From Malachius bipustulatus (Eukaryota; Arthropoda; Insecta; Coleoptera; Melyridae): a DNA stretch of 64,000 nucleotides. Each line of letters starts with the position of its first letter. The first letter of the stretch is position 1. Position numbers and translations under genes: made by a program. The notes beneath the pieces were generated by a model that did no database searches, was not told the origin of the DNA, and was given only the letters and a program-made list of their open reading frames with translations. Shown here in pieces: positions 34,996-46,469 of this stretch. The stretch is taken from positions 77,930,186 to 77,994,185 of the forward strand of contig OU342630.1 of the NCBI GenBank assembly GCA_910589415.1, in the 5' to 3' direction.

Positions 34996-37485
34996 ATTAT
35001 TTTTTTTGTTTATTTTTGACCAAAGAATCTGTCTTAATTTTTTTTTCGCAATATTAAAGAGAAAATAATACCTCTGATGGTAGCAATAAATTTTCCAAAA
35101 TGTCGATTTATAATTCTAAGTGTTCAATCGACCATCAATAATTGTGTAGCATGCGCTAGGTCCATTAGCACTTTCCATAAATTAAAGGCCCCTAAAGAAC
35201 GAACAAAGTTATTTTTCAAGTCATGAGCTTTCAGGTCTACCCTATTAGCTCACAATATCGGCCATTAGTAAATGATTGAAACAGTTTTGTCGGACAGACT
35301 TAACCCGGAGAAAATAGGTTCAGTATAGCGTTAGAGTTGAAAAATAATTCTTTTAAACTCACTCAGTGAACAGGTACTCTTTAACCTTAAACCTTTGGCC
35401 TATTCTTAATAACTTCCAGCTCCCGAGGGGTTTAAAATCTAAAAGTGCCTTGCTTATGTACGAGAAGATTTGTCCCAGCTTGACGTCAACAAGATTGTTG
35501 ATTACATAACTAATAAAGTTGATTAAAGTTTGTTTAGAAATATGGGCGTAAGTGGAGACTCTAGATTTGTTTGTTGCTTGATCAATGAAGGTATTTGCGT
35601 CGTATTTTTGTTTAGTGCGAGGGAAGAATATAATTTTGCTCGAATACGAACGTAATTAGTAATTACTGCAGGGGGAGTTTTATATTTTATTATTTTAACG
35701 AGTCGAAGTTCATTTTCGTATGGGTTCACACGTTGTTGTTGCTGCCCCCAGATGCGCTAGTCAAGGTATGATGTCCAATACGAAAGTCAATTTAAAACAT
35801 CTAACAAACTGTGAACAACGTAGCGAGGATGATCTCTCCAATGAGGAGAGAGGTAAGATAAATCCAGCAAAATGAGACGGAAATAAAGATACAAATTCAC
35901 TCAACTCCGAAAGAAGATTTATCTAGAAGTCGAGCGATGGGTAAATAATCGTTTCTGATGATTGGTCGAATTAAATACCGAATAATTCAAAGCTTTCGTT
36001 ACATTTCAATATTTCATTGGTTGGTGTTATCCTAAGTGGTGTTATTAATTTCTGTAATCCTCAGTAAGGTTGTAGTCTAATAAATGGATATTCAGTATAC
36101 GTTTACAAAGGAATAATGCTTCATGAAACTAGGACTTGAAGAAGATTTTGATGTTAAAAGTAGACTAGCCCACTGGAGGCGAAGTCATTTGTATAGCTTT
36201 GAATTATTAACGTCAGTAATGCCGTTGTCTTTTGGGGCTCACCTCGCATCGAGAGGGATGGTGTTCTGAGTTCTCTGAAATTAATTTGAATTTTTTTCAT
36301 ATCATGCTATCTAAAAAATAACACAAATACACAACGTATAGGATTTGGTTGTTTTTGAAATTATTTTTTTTTGTGTTGGTTAGATACGAACTATTTTTTT
36401 ACTAGGGCGGTCTCCTAACGTCTAGGGTGAGTTGTGTCGGTGCCAATACTTCCAAAAATCTTATTTTTTGGTTTCAATTGCGGCTTCTTTAATAATAGTG
36501 TCAAGATGCTTATTTTATCTGCGGAAGCTAAGGGTTGGCTTTGAACAGTGTGCAGAGATCGTCTGGTGGAAGGTCATTTGTCACAAGGTTTTGTGGTATT
36601 CAGGACCAGAGAGTAAATTAAGATCAGAACTAATTATTGAGAGATGCCGATACATTTTTAAGAAGAATTACCACTTGTCGTACTTAACCAGACGTAAATA
36701 TTGTTGTTGGAGTCTTGAAATTTTAAACTACTGTTTTGTTTATTATACGCTGTTTGGAGTATCAATTACTCTGCAAATTCAGCAGGGCGTTTTCTGAGCA
36801 AATACCTAATCTGGCTGTCTGGTTGAAGAATAACTGATCAACCCCGAATGCTTGCGTCTTTCGCCCCAGAACCATCATCGCCAGCTTGGTTTAATTGGCC
36901 AGTGTAGAAGCGTCGGCGGCGAAGATAAAACATTTTGATTTTTCAAGAGTAAAAAAGTTTGTTTACTAAATAATTAAAGACGAAGGGTTGTTTATTTTAG
37001 ATTGATTACCAGATAATTTGGGTTACCATTTATATCACAGTTAATGCCCTTAATATTTTAGATTTAGTTTCCAGTAGCTTTCCAATTAATTCAAATCCCA
37101 GATTCTCGATTTCATCGACTTTTAACCTCGTTAGTTCCCCTCGTCTCTACGCATCAGATATTCTAATTATTATTCTAGTGACCTGATGAATAATTTATAG
37201 TGACTAGAATGCCGTATCAGCATTACTCACAGCTTACCTGTTCCGATAAAAATGTGGTATCTGCAACTTCTTGAATTAGGGTTTCAATTTCTTTTCTGAA
37301 GTTCGAAAATGCCGATTATTTCGGTTAACCTCAACGGAATTTAACAAGATTAGTATATCGTTTCAAAGAATCTTCCTTCCTCTGTCGACTGAATATTACG
37401 AATTTTTTCATTTTGTTACCACCGCAACCGCTAGAGGGCGTCCTCTGACATGTAAGCAAATAGCAGTTGTATTAAAAAATCCACC
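34996..37485. other. Intron sequence, nothing supported
   Basis: Mostly AT-rich. A 121-codon plus-strand frame at 36432-36797 has no recognisable motif or codon signal and is treated as chance. No repeat boundaries could be fixed. Confidence 0.35.
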
Positions 37486-39110
37486 TGTTCAGAAACATAC
37501 ACTGCAAATCCGATATAAAGGGAACTGCAACAACAAATTAGTACCTGGAACAGGGACGTTAAAAGGGGATATACCACGTGTATTTATGCGGGGACAGCGA
37601 ATTGGCAGACTGAGTAGTATGCCAGGAGAGGTAATTCTATCTGACAACAGTCTAAACAGATATAGCATAAAAGAACGCTCAACGCGATCACGAACTGAAG
37701 ACAGGCAAAACCGGGCAAGCAACTCCTCCTGAGAAGTACCCCTATCGGAATAATACCCGTCCTCTCTATTAGCAACATACTTTAGGAACTTTCTCTGTAT
37801 TCTCTGTACTCTCTCCAGGGCCATAAGATGAACATTATAGACACGATGCCATCAGATGATTCCCGCATAATCAAGACGAGATTTAATCAACGAATTGAAT
37901 ATGACAGTTAAGGTGCCAGAGTTCCTGAATGATCTGGAATTTCTAATGATGAATCCCAGCAGAGTGAACCATTTTCGAACCGGGAAGTTAATGTGTCCAG
38001 TAAAACTCAATCTAGCGTCAAAGTATACCCCCCAAATCACTGACTGCACTAGGCCTATCAAAAATTATCCGATTTACTGATCCAATCATAATTGGATGAA
38101 ACTTCCTCGAATAAGACATTACATTACATTTAGCAGAACTCAATGACAGACAATTGAGAGTGCACCATGCGTGCACCATATCAAAGCTCAACTGAAGTCT
38201 CACACAATCAGACAACCCATGAATTTGAGAAAAGATCTTCAAGTCATCGGCATACAGTAACCCCTCCCCAATTGTAGTTCATCAATAAATCACCAATATA
38301 AAGATTGAATAGAAGTGGATCCAAAACTGAGCCCTGAGGGACTCCAGAGGTAATCAACTCAGGGGTTGACTTAGCACCGCATGAAAGCACCAACTGTAAT
38401 CTGTCCGCGAGATAGCTCCTGATCCGCCGTATCAATCACCCTCGGTTACCGGAGGTATGTCAAAAACATTGTTGGTCTTATCAACCATGTCAGTAAAGCA
38501 CTGTCAGAGGAACGTGAAAACGACCTTTTGAAGAAACATGAAAAAGCTTCAGCTATATCCCTGGGTTCAGTAAATTATTCTTGTCCGTCATAGGAGATAT
38601 TAGAGGGAATACCTGATTTTTTATCTCGATTAACAAAATGCCAAAATTTTTTAGGATCAGATTGAATGTTAAGTTTGGCTCCTTGAGAAAAATCAAGGAA
38701 TGAAGCCGCTACATCCCTATTAATTCTGCGCCGAAAAAGCTTCATAGTCGACTTGTAGCTTTGAACTCTTATATTTACGCCAAAGTCGACGTTTGCGTCT
38801 AATTGAGGCTATTATACCAGAGGAAAACCATTGAGGATACCTGAGGATTCGGTTCCGTAGTCTTGAGACACATTCATCGAGAATGTTATAGATCCTATTA
38901 TAAAAATCATCGCAACAATCAGTGACATCGGAATGATCCAGAAGGAAATCCCAGTTAATATTCACTAGCTGAGAGTAAAGAGATGGAAAATTAGCCCTGC
39001 GAAAATTGTATGTGTCATTCGAAGTTACCGCTTCGAAATGGTGCCCTTTTAATATCCTATTTATCATATACCCTAATATCCCATTTATTTTTACACAGTG
39101 AAAAAGGGAA
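37486..39110 (-). pseudogene. Decayed CR1/jockey-group LINE, linker to RT C-terminus
   Basis: Read on the minus strand from 39067 downward. The linker includes YPQWFSSGIIASIRRKRRLW (about 38840), and the RT has YLADRLQLV and SGVPQGSVLDPLLFNLYIGD (about 38360). The catalytic YADDLKIF box (about 38255) is reached by a frameshift. Then come CLSLSSAKCNVMSYSRK (about 38135), DLGxxFDARLSFTGHI (about 38010) and a terminal ALERVQRIQRKFLKY (37820-37780). Three or more frame changes break the ORF. The order of motifs and the missing RNase H fit the CR1/jockey group. The apurinic endonuclease is lost (5'-truncated). Confidence 0.85.
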
Positions 39111-39579
39111 CGAAATTCTTAAGGTGTCATTGAAAACCGCACCTGGATAACTTTCGCCCAAGTGTAGATATATGCCAGCAAAGTTGAGTTTAAGAAATTC
39201 CAAAGTTTGGACTCCGCACGGATCAAATGGAAATCATCCCTCGGTTAAAATTGCTGAAATTAAAATATGTTTATTGCGATCAAAAGCTCCTGTTTACCAA
39301 TTGGTACCTAACTTCGTTATTTTCGGAACTAGGAAGTCGGTTCAATTAGGAAACGAGAGGTATTTTTTGTCGTTTATTGCAGTGGTTAAAACAGAAAAAC
39401 AATTATTGAAAGTTTACGTGATAAGATATTCCCAAAAATTCAATTTTTGGTAATATTTGTAAAGTTATAAAGCTGCTGTTGTCAATGACACCTTTAGAAT
39501 TTAATTATCTTTTTACCATTTAAAAATAAATATATCATTCTATTTTTATTGTTTAGAAAAACCGCGATATATCCTTACA

Positions 39580-40310
39580 TAGGGAACCTGCATTACCGAC
39601 ACTAACGCTTACTAGGGTAGCGCATTCACTCGTTGACGTCTACTGAACACGGTTATGTTTGAACAGCTGGATGTCATATTTTTGGCACATTTGTTCACAG
39701 GCGTAGGTATCAAGTGGAAAAAAGTGAAGTTTTAAAAATGAAACAAAATAATAACACGAATAGAAATCGAGGAATCCTCGTTCGGTGGGTATTAAAAACA
39801 TATTACGGGTTTATAAGATCTACGAAGCTGATGTAGACTTTCGTATTGGGTATATAATTTTTAACTCGATATCTAACGTAGTAACTGAGAAAAATCGTCT
39901 TGATAGACACACGAATGGCAGTGTGATCTAGTACCCCTATAAGACTTAAGACCCTCGCAATAGGATCCAGGAACACGGAAATTCTGAGCTCCGTATATTT
40001 TCTGCAATCATAACAACTGTCTGCTGATGGGACTGGGTGCATTTTTTGTCCAGAAAATCCTAGTAACAGGTAAGTATTGAATAGAGGACTATAATGAGTT
40101 TAAAATATTAAGAAAGTTACCTTTAGGTAAACAAAAGTTTACCTTTTTTTTAAATACGCGGCCTTAATAACAAATTATGTGTATTTTTAGACAGTTGTAC
40201 GTTTATGGAAAATCTGACGTTTATGAAGTTAATTTTGACATTCCCAACTTTTTGTGAGAATGAGGATGCGCTACCCTAGTAAGCGTCAGTGTCGGCAATA
40301 CAGGTTCCCT
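39580..40310. mobile_element. 731-bp foldback MITE with long TIRs
   Basis: The left end TAGGGAACCTGCATTACCG continues through GACACTAACGC and TTACTAGGGTAGCGCAT. The right end is its reverse complement, finishing at 40310, with only a few mismatches over about 47 bp. The interior is AT-rich and non-coding. A short spacer (39111-39579) before it contains no gene. Confidence 0.8.
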
Positions 40311-40653
40311 AGCCATTTTTTTTACTACAGATAATAACTCCTTTCTATTTAGTTAATTCTCTTTGAAATGATAGAATCAATACAAACGTCACTACTGACG
40401 TTAATTCTAAAAAATCAGGAAATTTTTTAAAATGAATAACTTAAAGCTACCTATTCTGAACTTATGTGCCATTTTTTGAAAACTACATTTCAGTCGTAGG
40501 TATAATGAAAAGTCAAGGATAAATAAAACTCTTTTAATACGTAAAAGTTTATTAAAAAATTGTTTAAAAGTATAAAAGTTAGTTCCTGTAAGTATAAGTT
40601 CCTGAAAAAAAACCGCAATGGTACTGAATGGTATCAATTTTTAATAAGGCCCA

Positions 40654-40706
40654 CCCATAAGCCAGGGTCTGTTTATGGTATCCATAAGCAGACCCTACCT
40701 TATGGG
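40654..40706. repeat. 25-bp-arm hairpin downstream of the nested gene
   Basis: CCCATAAGCCAGGGTCTG pairs with CAGACCCTACCTTATGGG in an imperfect stem of about 25 bp with a 3-nt loop. It lies about 100 bases past the stop of the minus-strand gene, within or just after its likely 3' UTR. ATTAAA (minus strand, 40640-40645) follows as a possible poly(A) signal. Confidence 0.6.
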
Positions 40707-40805
40707 TTCTTCCACCACCCAACCACTCATCCTGCTCGCCCCCTATCCTTAGTAGGGACCGAGAAGAACGAGTGGCCTCCTTACTCAGTTACTCTTAAAA
40801 AATAA

Positions 40806-41102
40806 CTAACGATAACAGTACCACAATATTACCCCACCAACAGCAACGCAAAAAGTTCCTCCCGCAAACCAACCAAAACGCCTACTCCCAAAAATAGGCT
40901 TGGGAGCGACCTTATTGGCTGGCTTGGTGACCTGATGGGCAGCCACATCTTTGCAAGTGGGTGCCCACCGAAAGCCTGGGAGTTGCTCGATGAGTTGCTG
41001 CTCCTGGGGTGTGTATTTATAATACCGTAAACGCGCGTACCGGCACCGCAGTTCGTCTAGCTTTTGCCGCTTACGTACGTCAGTCTCTTCTGGCATCGTG
41101 TC
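40806..41102 (-). CDS. Nested gene, exon 2: small protein with C-terminal membrane segment
   Basis: This exon begins after TATTTTAG on the minus strand (AG at 41104-41103), continues the exon-1 frame in phase 0 with D-T-M-P-E-E, and ends at TAG (40808-40806). With exon 1 the protein has 117 residues. The N-terminal half is charged (RKRQKLDELRCRYARLRYYK), followed by a YTPQEQQLIEQLPGF phrase, a Lys/Pro-rich linker (TKPANKVAPKPIFGSRR) and one hydrophobic segment (WFAGGTFCVAVGGVILWYCY) at the very end. This suggests a tail-anchored or single-pass protein, perhaps mitochondrial or ER. I do not recognise the family. It lies inside the GPCR intron on the opposite strand. The GC-rich codon use and clean splice sites support a real gene. 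Confidence 0.75.
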   Translation of the reverse strand, partial: DTMPEETDVRKRQKLDELRCRYARLRYYKYTPQEQQLIEQLPGFRWAPTCKDVAAHQVTKPANKVAPKPIFGSRRFGWFAGGTFCVAVGGVILWYCYR

Positions 41103-41223
41103 CTAAAATAAAAAAACATTCATTACATTCCAATGATTAAAGTAAAATTTATGCGAGTGAAATTTTAGAAATTTTTAATTTAATGAAATAATAATTCTAG
41201 ATGAAATACGAGTAGGTACATAC

Positions 41224-41280
41224 CATTCTCCATGATGTCCACGAGGCCTCCAAGACTCTTTCTATGGTTGTAGTAGCCAT
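41224..41280 (-). CDS. Nested gene, exon 1 with start codon
   Basis: ATG at 41280-41278 opens 19 codons (MATTTIERVLEASWTSWRM) that end exactly at the donor ATG|GTATGT (41224/41223). The intron of 121 bases (41223-41103) leads to exon 2 in phase 0. An internal ATG in exon 2 (41096) could start a 96-residue form, but the spliced start is preferred because both splice sites are good. No TATA box was noticed upstream. Confidence 0.7.
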
Positions 41281-42107
41281 TATCGTTAATCAAAATTCTG
41301 GAAAAAAATTCACAAATATTAAACACATTCTGCTTTAACAGTTTCTAATAATTATTCTAATTGCTTTTCTCTTCTATAAAACTATTCATTGTCAAACTTA
41401 CCTTTTAAAAATCGGTTAAATAATAAAAGAACGATAAAAAATTTTCTTTAAAATTTTTTACGTCTGTCTTCTATGAGAGATCATACAAGACTGAAATAAG
41501 CAATAATTGTTTATAACAACGTACATAACAACTGTAACTATGGTAACTTTTCTAGGTAACTAGAGCTAAATAATTAAAAAATATTTACAGGCTACTATTG
41601 GAAGATCACAATAACGTCGCAGATGATTATAATCAAATACCTTAAATTATAATAAAAAGGGGTGTTCGGGGTGCACCTAACAACGTTTTAAACAATTATT
41701 TTCGTTCACGTCACTCTAAATAATTAAATGTCAAAATACTGTCACTGTCAAAATTACTTTCTATTATAGGAATAGCCCAGATTAAAAAGGGGCCGTGTAG
41801 TTTGTCCAAAATCCGTTTTTCGTGGATTGTCATTGCTTGTCGAACTTGAACTTGGTTATATCATTTGGTGAATAGAAGAAACGTTTACCAAAAGCAGAGT
41901 AAAACATGTACAATCAGCTGTGTTTTATCGCTTACAAAAACAAGAATTGCCCATCTACATCCATTAGGCATTCTTTCGTCGATTCAATATGTATAATTTG
42001 TGCAGGTATTTAGAACATTAATAAAAAATGGAGCCTTAAAAGTAGTTTCGAGATAGATCTCAAAGTGCATAAGTGGGAATTTTTTTTTTATTGAATTATA
42101 TCACATT
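41281..42107. other. Upstream region of the nested gene, nothing further seen
   Basis: AT-rich. It would include the 5' UTR and promoter of the minus-strand gene, but no specific element could be assigned. Confidence 0.35.
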
Positions 42108-42510
42108 TTACAATTTTTCTTTAAATGAAAGTAAATAGAATATTTCCTCCATCGAAGCAGGAGGGATGGTACCCATTACGCAGGCTGCATTACCTCTTTG
42201 GATTGCAATACTGATTCGTTGTTTTAGATAGGAATTGGAGCGAGGTTCGCCAGAAGAAGAGGCAATCAATTTTCCTAAGCAATCAACGAGTTGAATGGCT
42301 TCAGCGCACCATGGACCAAGAGTTTCCACAGCAAAAGGGACAAAAATGTAGTCTTGTAATCTTGTAGTCTTGAAGCACTGCTCTCAGCGACAGAACCTAC
42401 ATGTTTTGAAGATGATTGCAGATGGGAAGGGGCTAAATAAGTATCAAAGCAGGGGGCGTCCCAAACCAGATATTGACCATTTTTCCAAGGAATTATTGTC
42501 ATACCATCAT
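42108..42510 (-). pseudogene. Retroelement-associated C-terminal domain remnant
   Basis: On the minus strand one frame gives MTIIPWKNGQYLVWDAPCFD and LAPSHLQSSSKHVGSVAE (42502-42420). A second, after a frameshift, gives METLGPW and GEPRSNSYLKQRISIAIQRG followed by NAACVMGT (42329-42165). The phrase order IPW..G..L.WD, LA.S, G..AE, ETLG, R..S.L.QR.S.A.QR.NA matches the C-terminal part of reverse-transcriptase ORFs often found in invertebrate genomes. I recall the pattern, not the exact element name. It is dead because of the frameshift and truncation. Confidence 0.6.
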
Positions 42511-45197
42511 TTAGCAGCTACAAAAGCGCGCCTAAGCTTCATTTATAGCGAGAAGTGACGAGAATGACGACCTGCACTTTTTGCGCATGAAAGACCATGG
42601 ATTCCTATAGGTTTGTTACTAATTCGTCGCATATGCAGTTGTGTGGTTTGCAAAGGATAGATCCAAGACGAAGGAAAGTTTAAATTTGAAATGCACGAAA
42701 TTATAATTTAATTCAGGTTTTTATTGAATCTAGTCCATCAGAAAAAGAACGGTTGTAGCTGTAGAGCTGAAGATGGAAGAGTGAAGAATGTATAAATCAA
42801 TCGCGAGAAGAGCTGGTTGCAGTTCATAACATTCAGATCTCACCAATGAAGTTGAAAAGCACCTAATAGAAATTAAGGTAAAAGCTACGTTATGTTAACC
42901 ATTGCTGAAATTATATTAAGTTGTAATCAACTGATCTTATATGCAGAAGGTAGAAGGTACTTGCTGAATTGGCAAGCCGATGAGCTCCAATAAAAGTGAA
43001 ATGGCCATCCATGTCTTCGGCGATGTTTTCCTCTTCCTTTGACATGATATCAGTATTTTTATTAATTTTATTTTAACTATTCATACTTATAATAAAAAAA
43101 ATAGAAAAAGAGTAATGTTGAAATAATTTTATAGACTCAGTCGCTTTTCACTGCACCAATTTCACACAAACCGATGTGTAGGTGATATTTACCCCAACAA
43201 GATATTTACCCCAACAGAGTGGTGAGTCTATTAAAGCTGATGCTATTCAAATCTAATAATATGCAAAGGATTATTGGCAGCGGTTCTGGGTGGCCGGTTC
43301 AGTGCATCGTACCACGAAACTCCACTGTTGATTACATGTCGTGGACTCCCATGCCCTATTCACTCCACGTCGACGAGTCCCACATCTGTGCGCAAATTGA
43401 ATCCTGCTTGATCCCTCAATCGTGTCGGGAACATCGCATTTAGCAGTCTATATTACACTCGTTAATACGAAGTTCAACTCTCCGTAATTTGCCTTGCAGT
43501 CTTCCGGCACTCTATACTGCTTCATTTTCCTAGAAAATGTGAGTTCATTGGGAAGCTCTTAAAGGGATTGTTGTTTCGTTTCATTTGCATCCACTAGCAA
43601 AGGCTATTATGTTCATTTTCAACCAAATTTATTTAATTTAGCTTGAAATATTCAGATTTCTTAGATAAAAAAAATGCACAACAGATTGAGGAATGGTCGC
43701 TTGGACGAGAACAAACTCGAAAATTTTTAGTTTGTCATTGCTATACTAACTCAATGTGTATTTATTTATCGAGGCAGTAAAGTGGTGTTTTATAACGCTC
43801 TCTTCCGTTATGCTCACTTATTTTCAAGGAGCTCACGGTAAGTTAGGAATTAATTATTATTAGAGTATTGAGAGCATTTTGCTGTGATATAGGTACGCAT
43901 ATAGTTCGTCCAGGTCTAATAATAGGCTCTAAACTTCACTCGCTGCATTTTTTGGTTCGGCAAATTGAACTTAACTTTAATTGGGATCCCTTCAGGAACA
44001 TGCACTTGTTACTACCAGGTACGTAATTCTTTGGACGCATTCTGTTTGCAACTTGCCTACATGAAATGCACAGCATAACCCTGGGGTAATAATCTCTGTT
44101 TTTTTAAATATCACAAGCAGTACAATTATTATAATTATTATTATTATTGAGTAGTCATAATTATCATTTTAATATTTCTGAATAGCCTAGATTTTATATC
44201 TCTCTAATAAGAATTTATATCGTGTATAGTAGGATTAACTTTAAAAAGTCAGATGTGACGTCTCACTAACCGTCCGAATTAATATTTTTAATTTCACCAG
44301 AAAATGTCAAACAGTTAATTGTCAAGTTGTGAACGAGCGTAAATTATTGAAGGAAATCATTCAAATATGAATTGAACCGCTTACGGCAGTTTGAGAGCCA
44401 CTGACAACTACATAAAATTTATTCACGTAATGACATTCTATCCTCTGTGTTGTGCATTTAATTCTCATTCAAAACCAATGTTGACGTATACTTATTTATG
44501 CGGGATGGAGTGTTTAGACAAACTGGACGGTTACTATAAAAACCACGTATATGAAACAAAATAAATCGAACTATCAAATGGAGGTGTATTCTTAATCGAT
44601 ACGTATGACTTTTTAGACTTTATTGGACTATTGGTATTGATTAAGATCTGGATTAGATAACGTACGGTTCACAAATGGCAGAAGTTTGCGGACACCACCG
44701 ATGAAACATTTTTATGTGATGTAAGCGGGTTAATTTTTACTGGTAAAGCGAATTCATTTTATCAAGCTCGAGAAACTTAAACGCTTAAACAAGGTAGAAA
44801 GATCCAATAATCTAAAAAGGCTGCTTTTCCAAATGAACACTTCCAATGGACAACTTGTACGAGTACATCAGCAAGGTCGTGAAAAGTTATAAGAGGAAAA
44901 TTCCTTTTAAATTTCTGGCAACAGACGTTGTTAGACTCAGTAAATAGGAGTGGTAGAAGTTCTATTTTATCATAAACGTCAATGTCTCCGTAATAAAGTT
45001 TTATTATTTTCCTCCAAAGTAATTTATTTCCTTCATACATACTCTCATTGGTTTCCCTCGGAATTAGGTTAATCTTCATCGTAATTAAAGGTAAATAGAA
45101 CTTTGTTGAAAAAATTCTTTACTTATCGATGTAAACATCTTAAGAAATTGGCCTTAGTGCTTATATCATACTACTCCAAGTAACAGAGAATATCGCC
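42511..45197. other. Intron sequence, no gene supported
   Basis: A 100-codon minus-strand frame at 44777-45079 and a 74-codon plus-strand frame at 43219-43443 have no recognised motifs. A 30-base stretch near 44231-44262 resembles part of the transposon centre at 14184-14212. Confidence 0.35.
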
Positions 45198-45238
45198 AGC
45201 GCCACAGGAGGAATAGCCCTGTGGCGCTATTTTTTTTT
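45198..45238 (+). other. Perfect GC-rich hairpin followed by a T run
   Basis: AGCGCCACAG (45198-45207) pairs perfectly with CTGTGGCGCT (45219-45228) around an 11-nt loop, then A and nine T. In bacteria this would read as an intrinsic terminator. In this insect intron it is more likely the edge of a repeat or a pol III-type end. It lies 16 bases before the foldback at 45254. Confidence 0.45.
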
Positions 45239-45253
45239 AGTGCTAAAGTCTCA

Positions 45254-46284
45254 CTTTTTTGTTTTTTTTTTGCTTATAAAAGAAAAACTGATGGAGCCAT
45301 CTCAATTATCCCAAGAGACGAATTGTAGAGAATTAAAATACAAATAAAATGAGAGCTTAAACAACCCGATCGGTTCATTAGTAAGGTCCAAAAAAAAAAA
45401 ACGTAAAAAATGTATTTTTCAAAAATCCGTAACGTCACCATTATTCAATTTGTAGTGCTGGCTGTTTGCGAGATAGTCGACATTGATAGGTTCTTCCTAT
45501 GTGCAAAACTCAGACGTTGTTGAATAATTAGTTTTCGCGTAATTGCAATCAGAAATTCTTCATAGCATATTTTGCAGAGCATATTTTGCTGGATGCTCTT
45601 GAGGTCGTCCGATTAGAATTTATCAAACAGATTTTGAAGTGGAAACGTTCAAACAGAAGTGGAAACGTTCAGCTAAAACGAGAATCTTATTTTCCATTTA
45701 AATGGTGAAAAATAGGTAAAAAGTGCGCGCAAACATTTGCAAAAACGGCCGAGCGCGCGTAAGTGGTCGTGGAGTGGGGGAACACAGCAGATGAGGGGAA
45801 GACTCATAAATATAGTAATACAAGCGAGCTGAACGCAATCTTCAAATTTGATTATCTCTGCAACTAGTTGGGCTATCTTAATTATTTTTCAGCATTTTTC
45901 AGCATTTAAATGGAGAACTAAGATTGAAATTTCACAGCTGAACACTTTTACTTTCCAAATCCGTTTGATAAACTCGAATCGGATGCCCTCCAGAGCATCC
46001 AGCCTCGCTGCAAAATATGGTATGGAAAATTCCTGATTGCAATTACGCGAAAATTAATTATCCGACAGCGTCTGCATTTTGCATACAGGAAGTACCTATC
46101 AATATCGACCAGCTCGCAAAAAGCCTGCACTAGACCTCAAAAAAGTACAACTGAATTATTGAAAAAACGAAACTTTTTTTGTTTTTTGCGGTTATCTCCC
46201 TTAATAATGAGCCGATCGGGTTGTCTCAGCTCTCATTTAGATTGTCCTGTCAGTTTTTCTTTTATAAGTAAAAAAACAAAAAAA
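45254..46284. repeat. 1-kb foldback element with about 380-bp arms
   Basis: The left arm (45254-45640) contains GCTTATAAAAGAAAAACTGA, CCCGATCGG, GCGTAATTGCAATCAG and GAGCATATTTTGC. The right arm (45955-46284) is its reverse complement with moderate divergence. The spacer holds an 18-base direct repeat (GTGGAAACGTTCA twice). Open frames in the arms have no recognised domain. Confidence 0.75.
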
Positions 46285-46301
46285 GAAATATTTTGCTCTA
46301 A

Positions 46302-46466
46302 TGTCCGTATTCATCAAACTTCAAAATATAACTCTGGGGTTATATTTTGAATTTTCTGACAGCTGATTGGTCTAATGCTCAAAGCCTACGAACGCTACGA
46401 ATTCTAAACCAATGGCATGTTCCAAAATATAACCCCAGGGGTTAAATTTATTGATGAATACGGGCC
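46302..46466. mobile_element. 165-bp MITE, PIF/Harbinger-like
   Basis: The ends TGTCCGTATTCATCAA and TTGATGAATACGGGCC are near-perfect inverted repeats. TAA (46299-46301 and 46467-46469) duplicates on both sides, as PIF/Harbinger elements do. CTGGGGTTATATTTTGAA and its inverse pair further in. The element at 22482 shares size and ends. Confidence 0.8.
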
Positions 46467-46469
46467 TAA

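Noticed and set aside
36432..36797. 121-codon plus-strand frame
   Set aside because: No domain, no splice context and no recognised family. Probably chance or a very old element.
44777..45079. 100-codon minus-strand frame
   Set aside because: It begins plausibly with Met but contains no motif I recognise and sits in an intron without splice or promoter evidence. Left unannotated.
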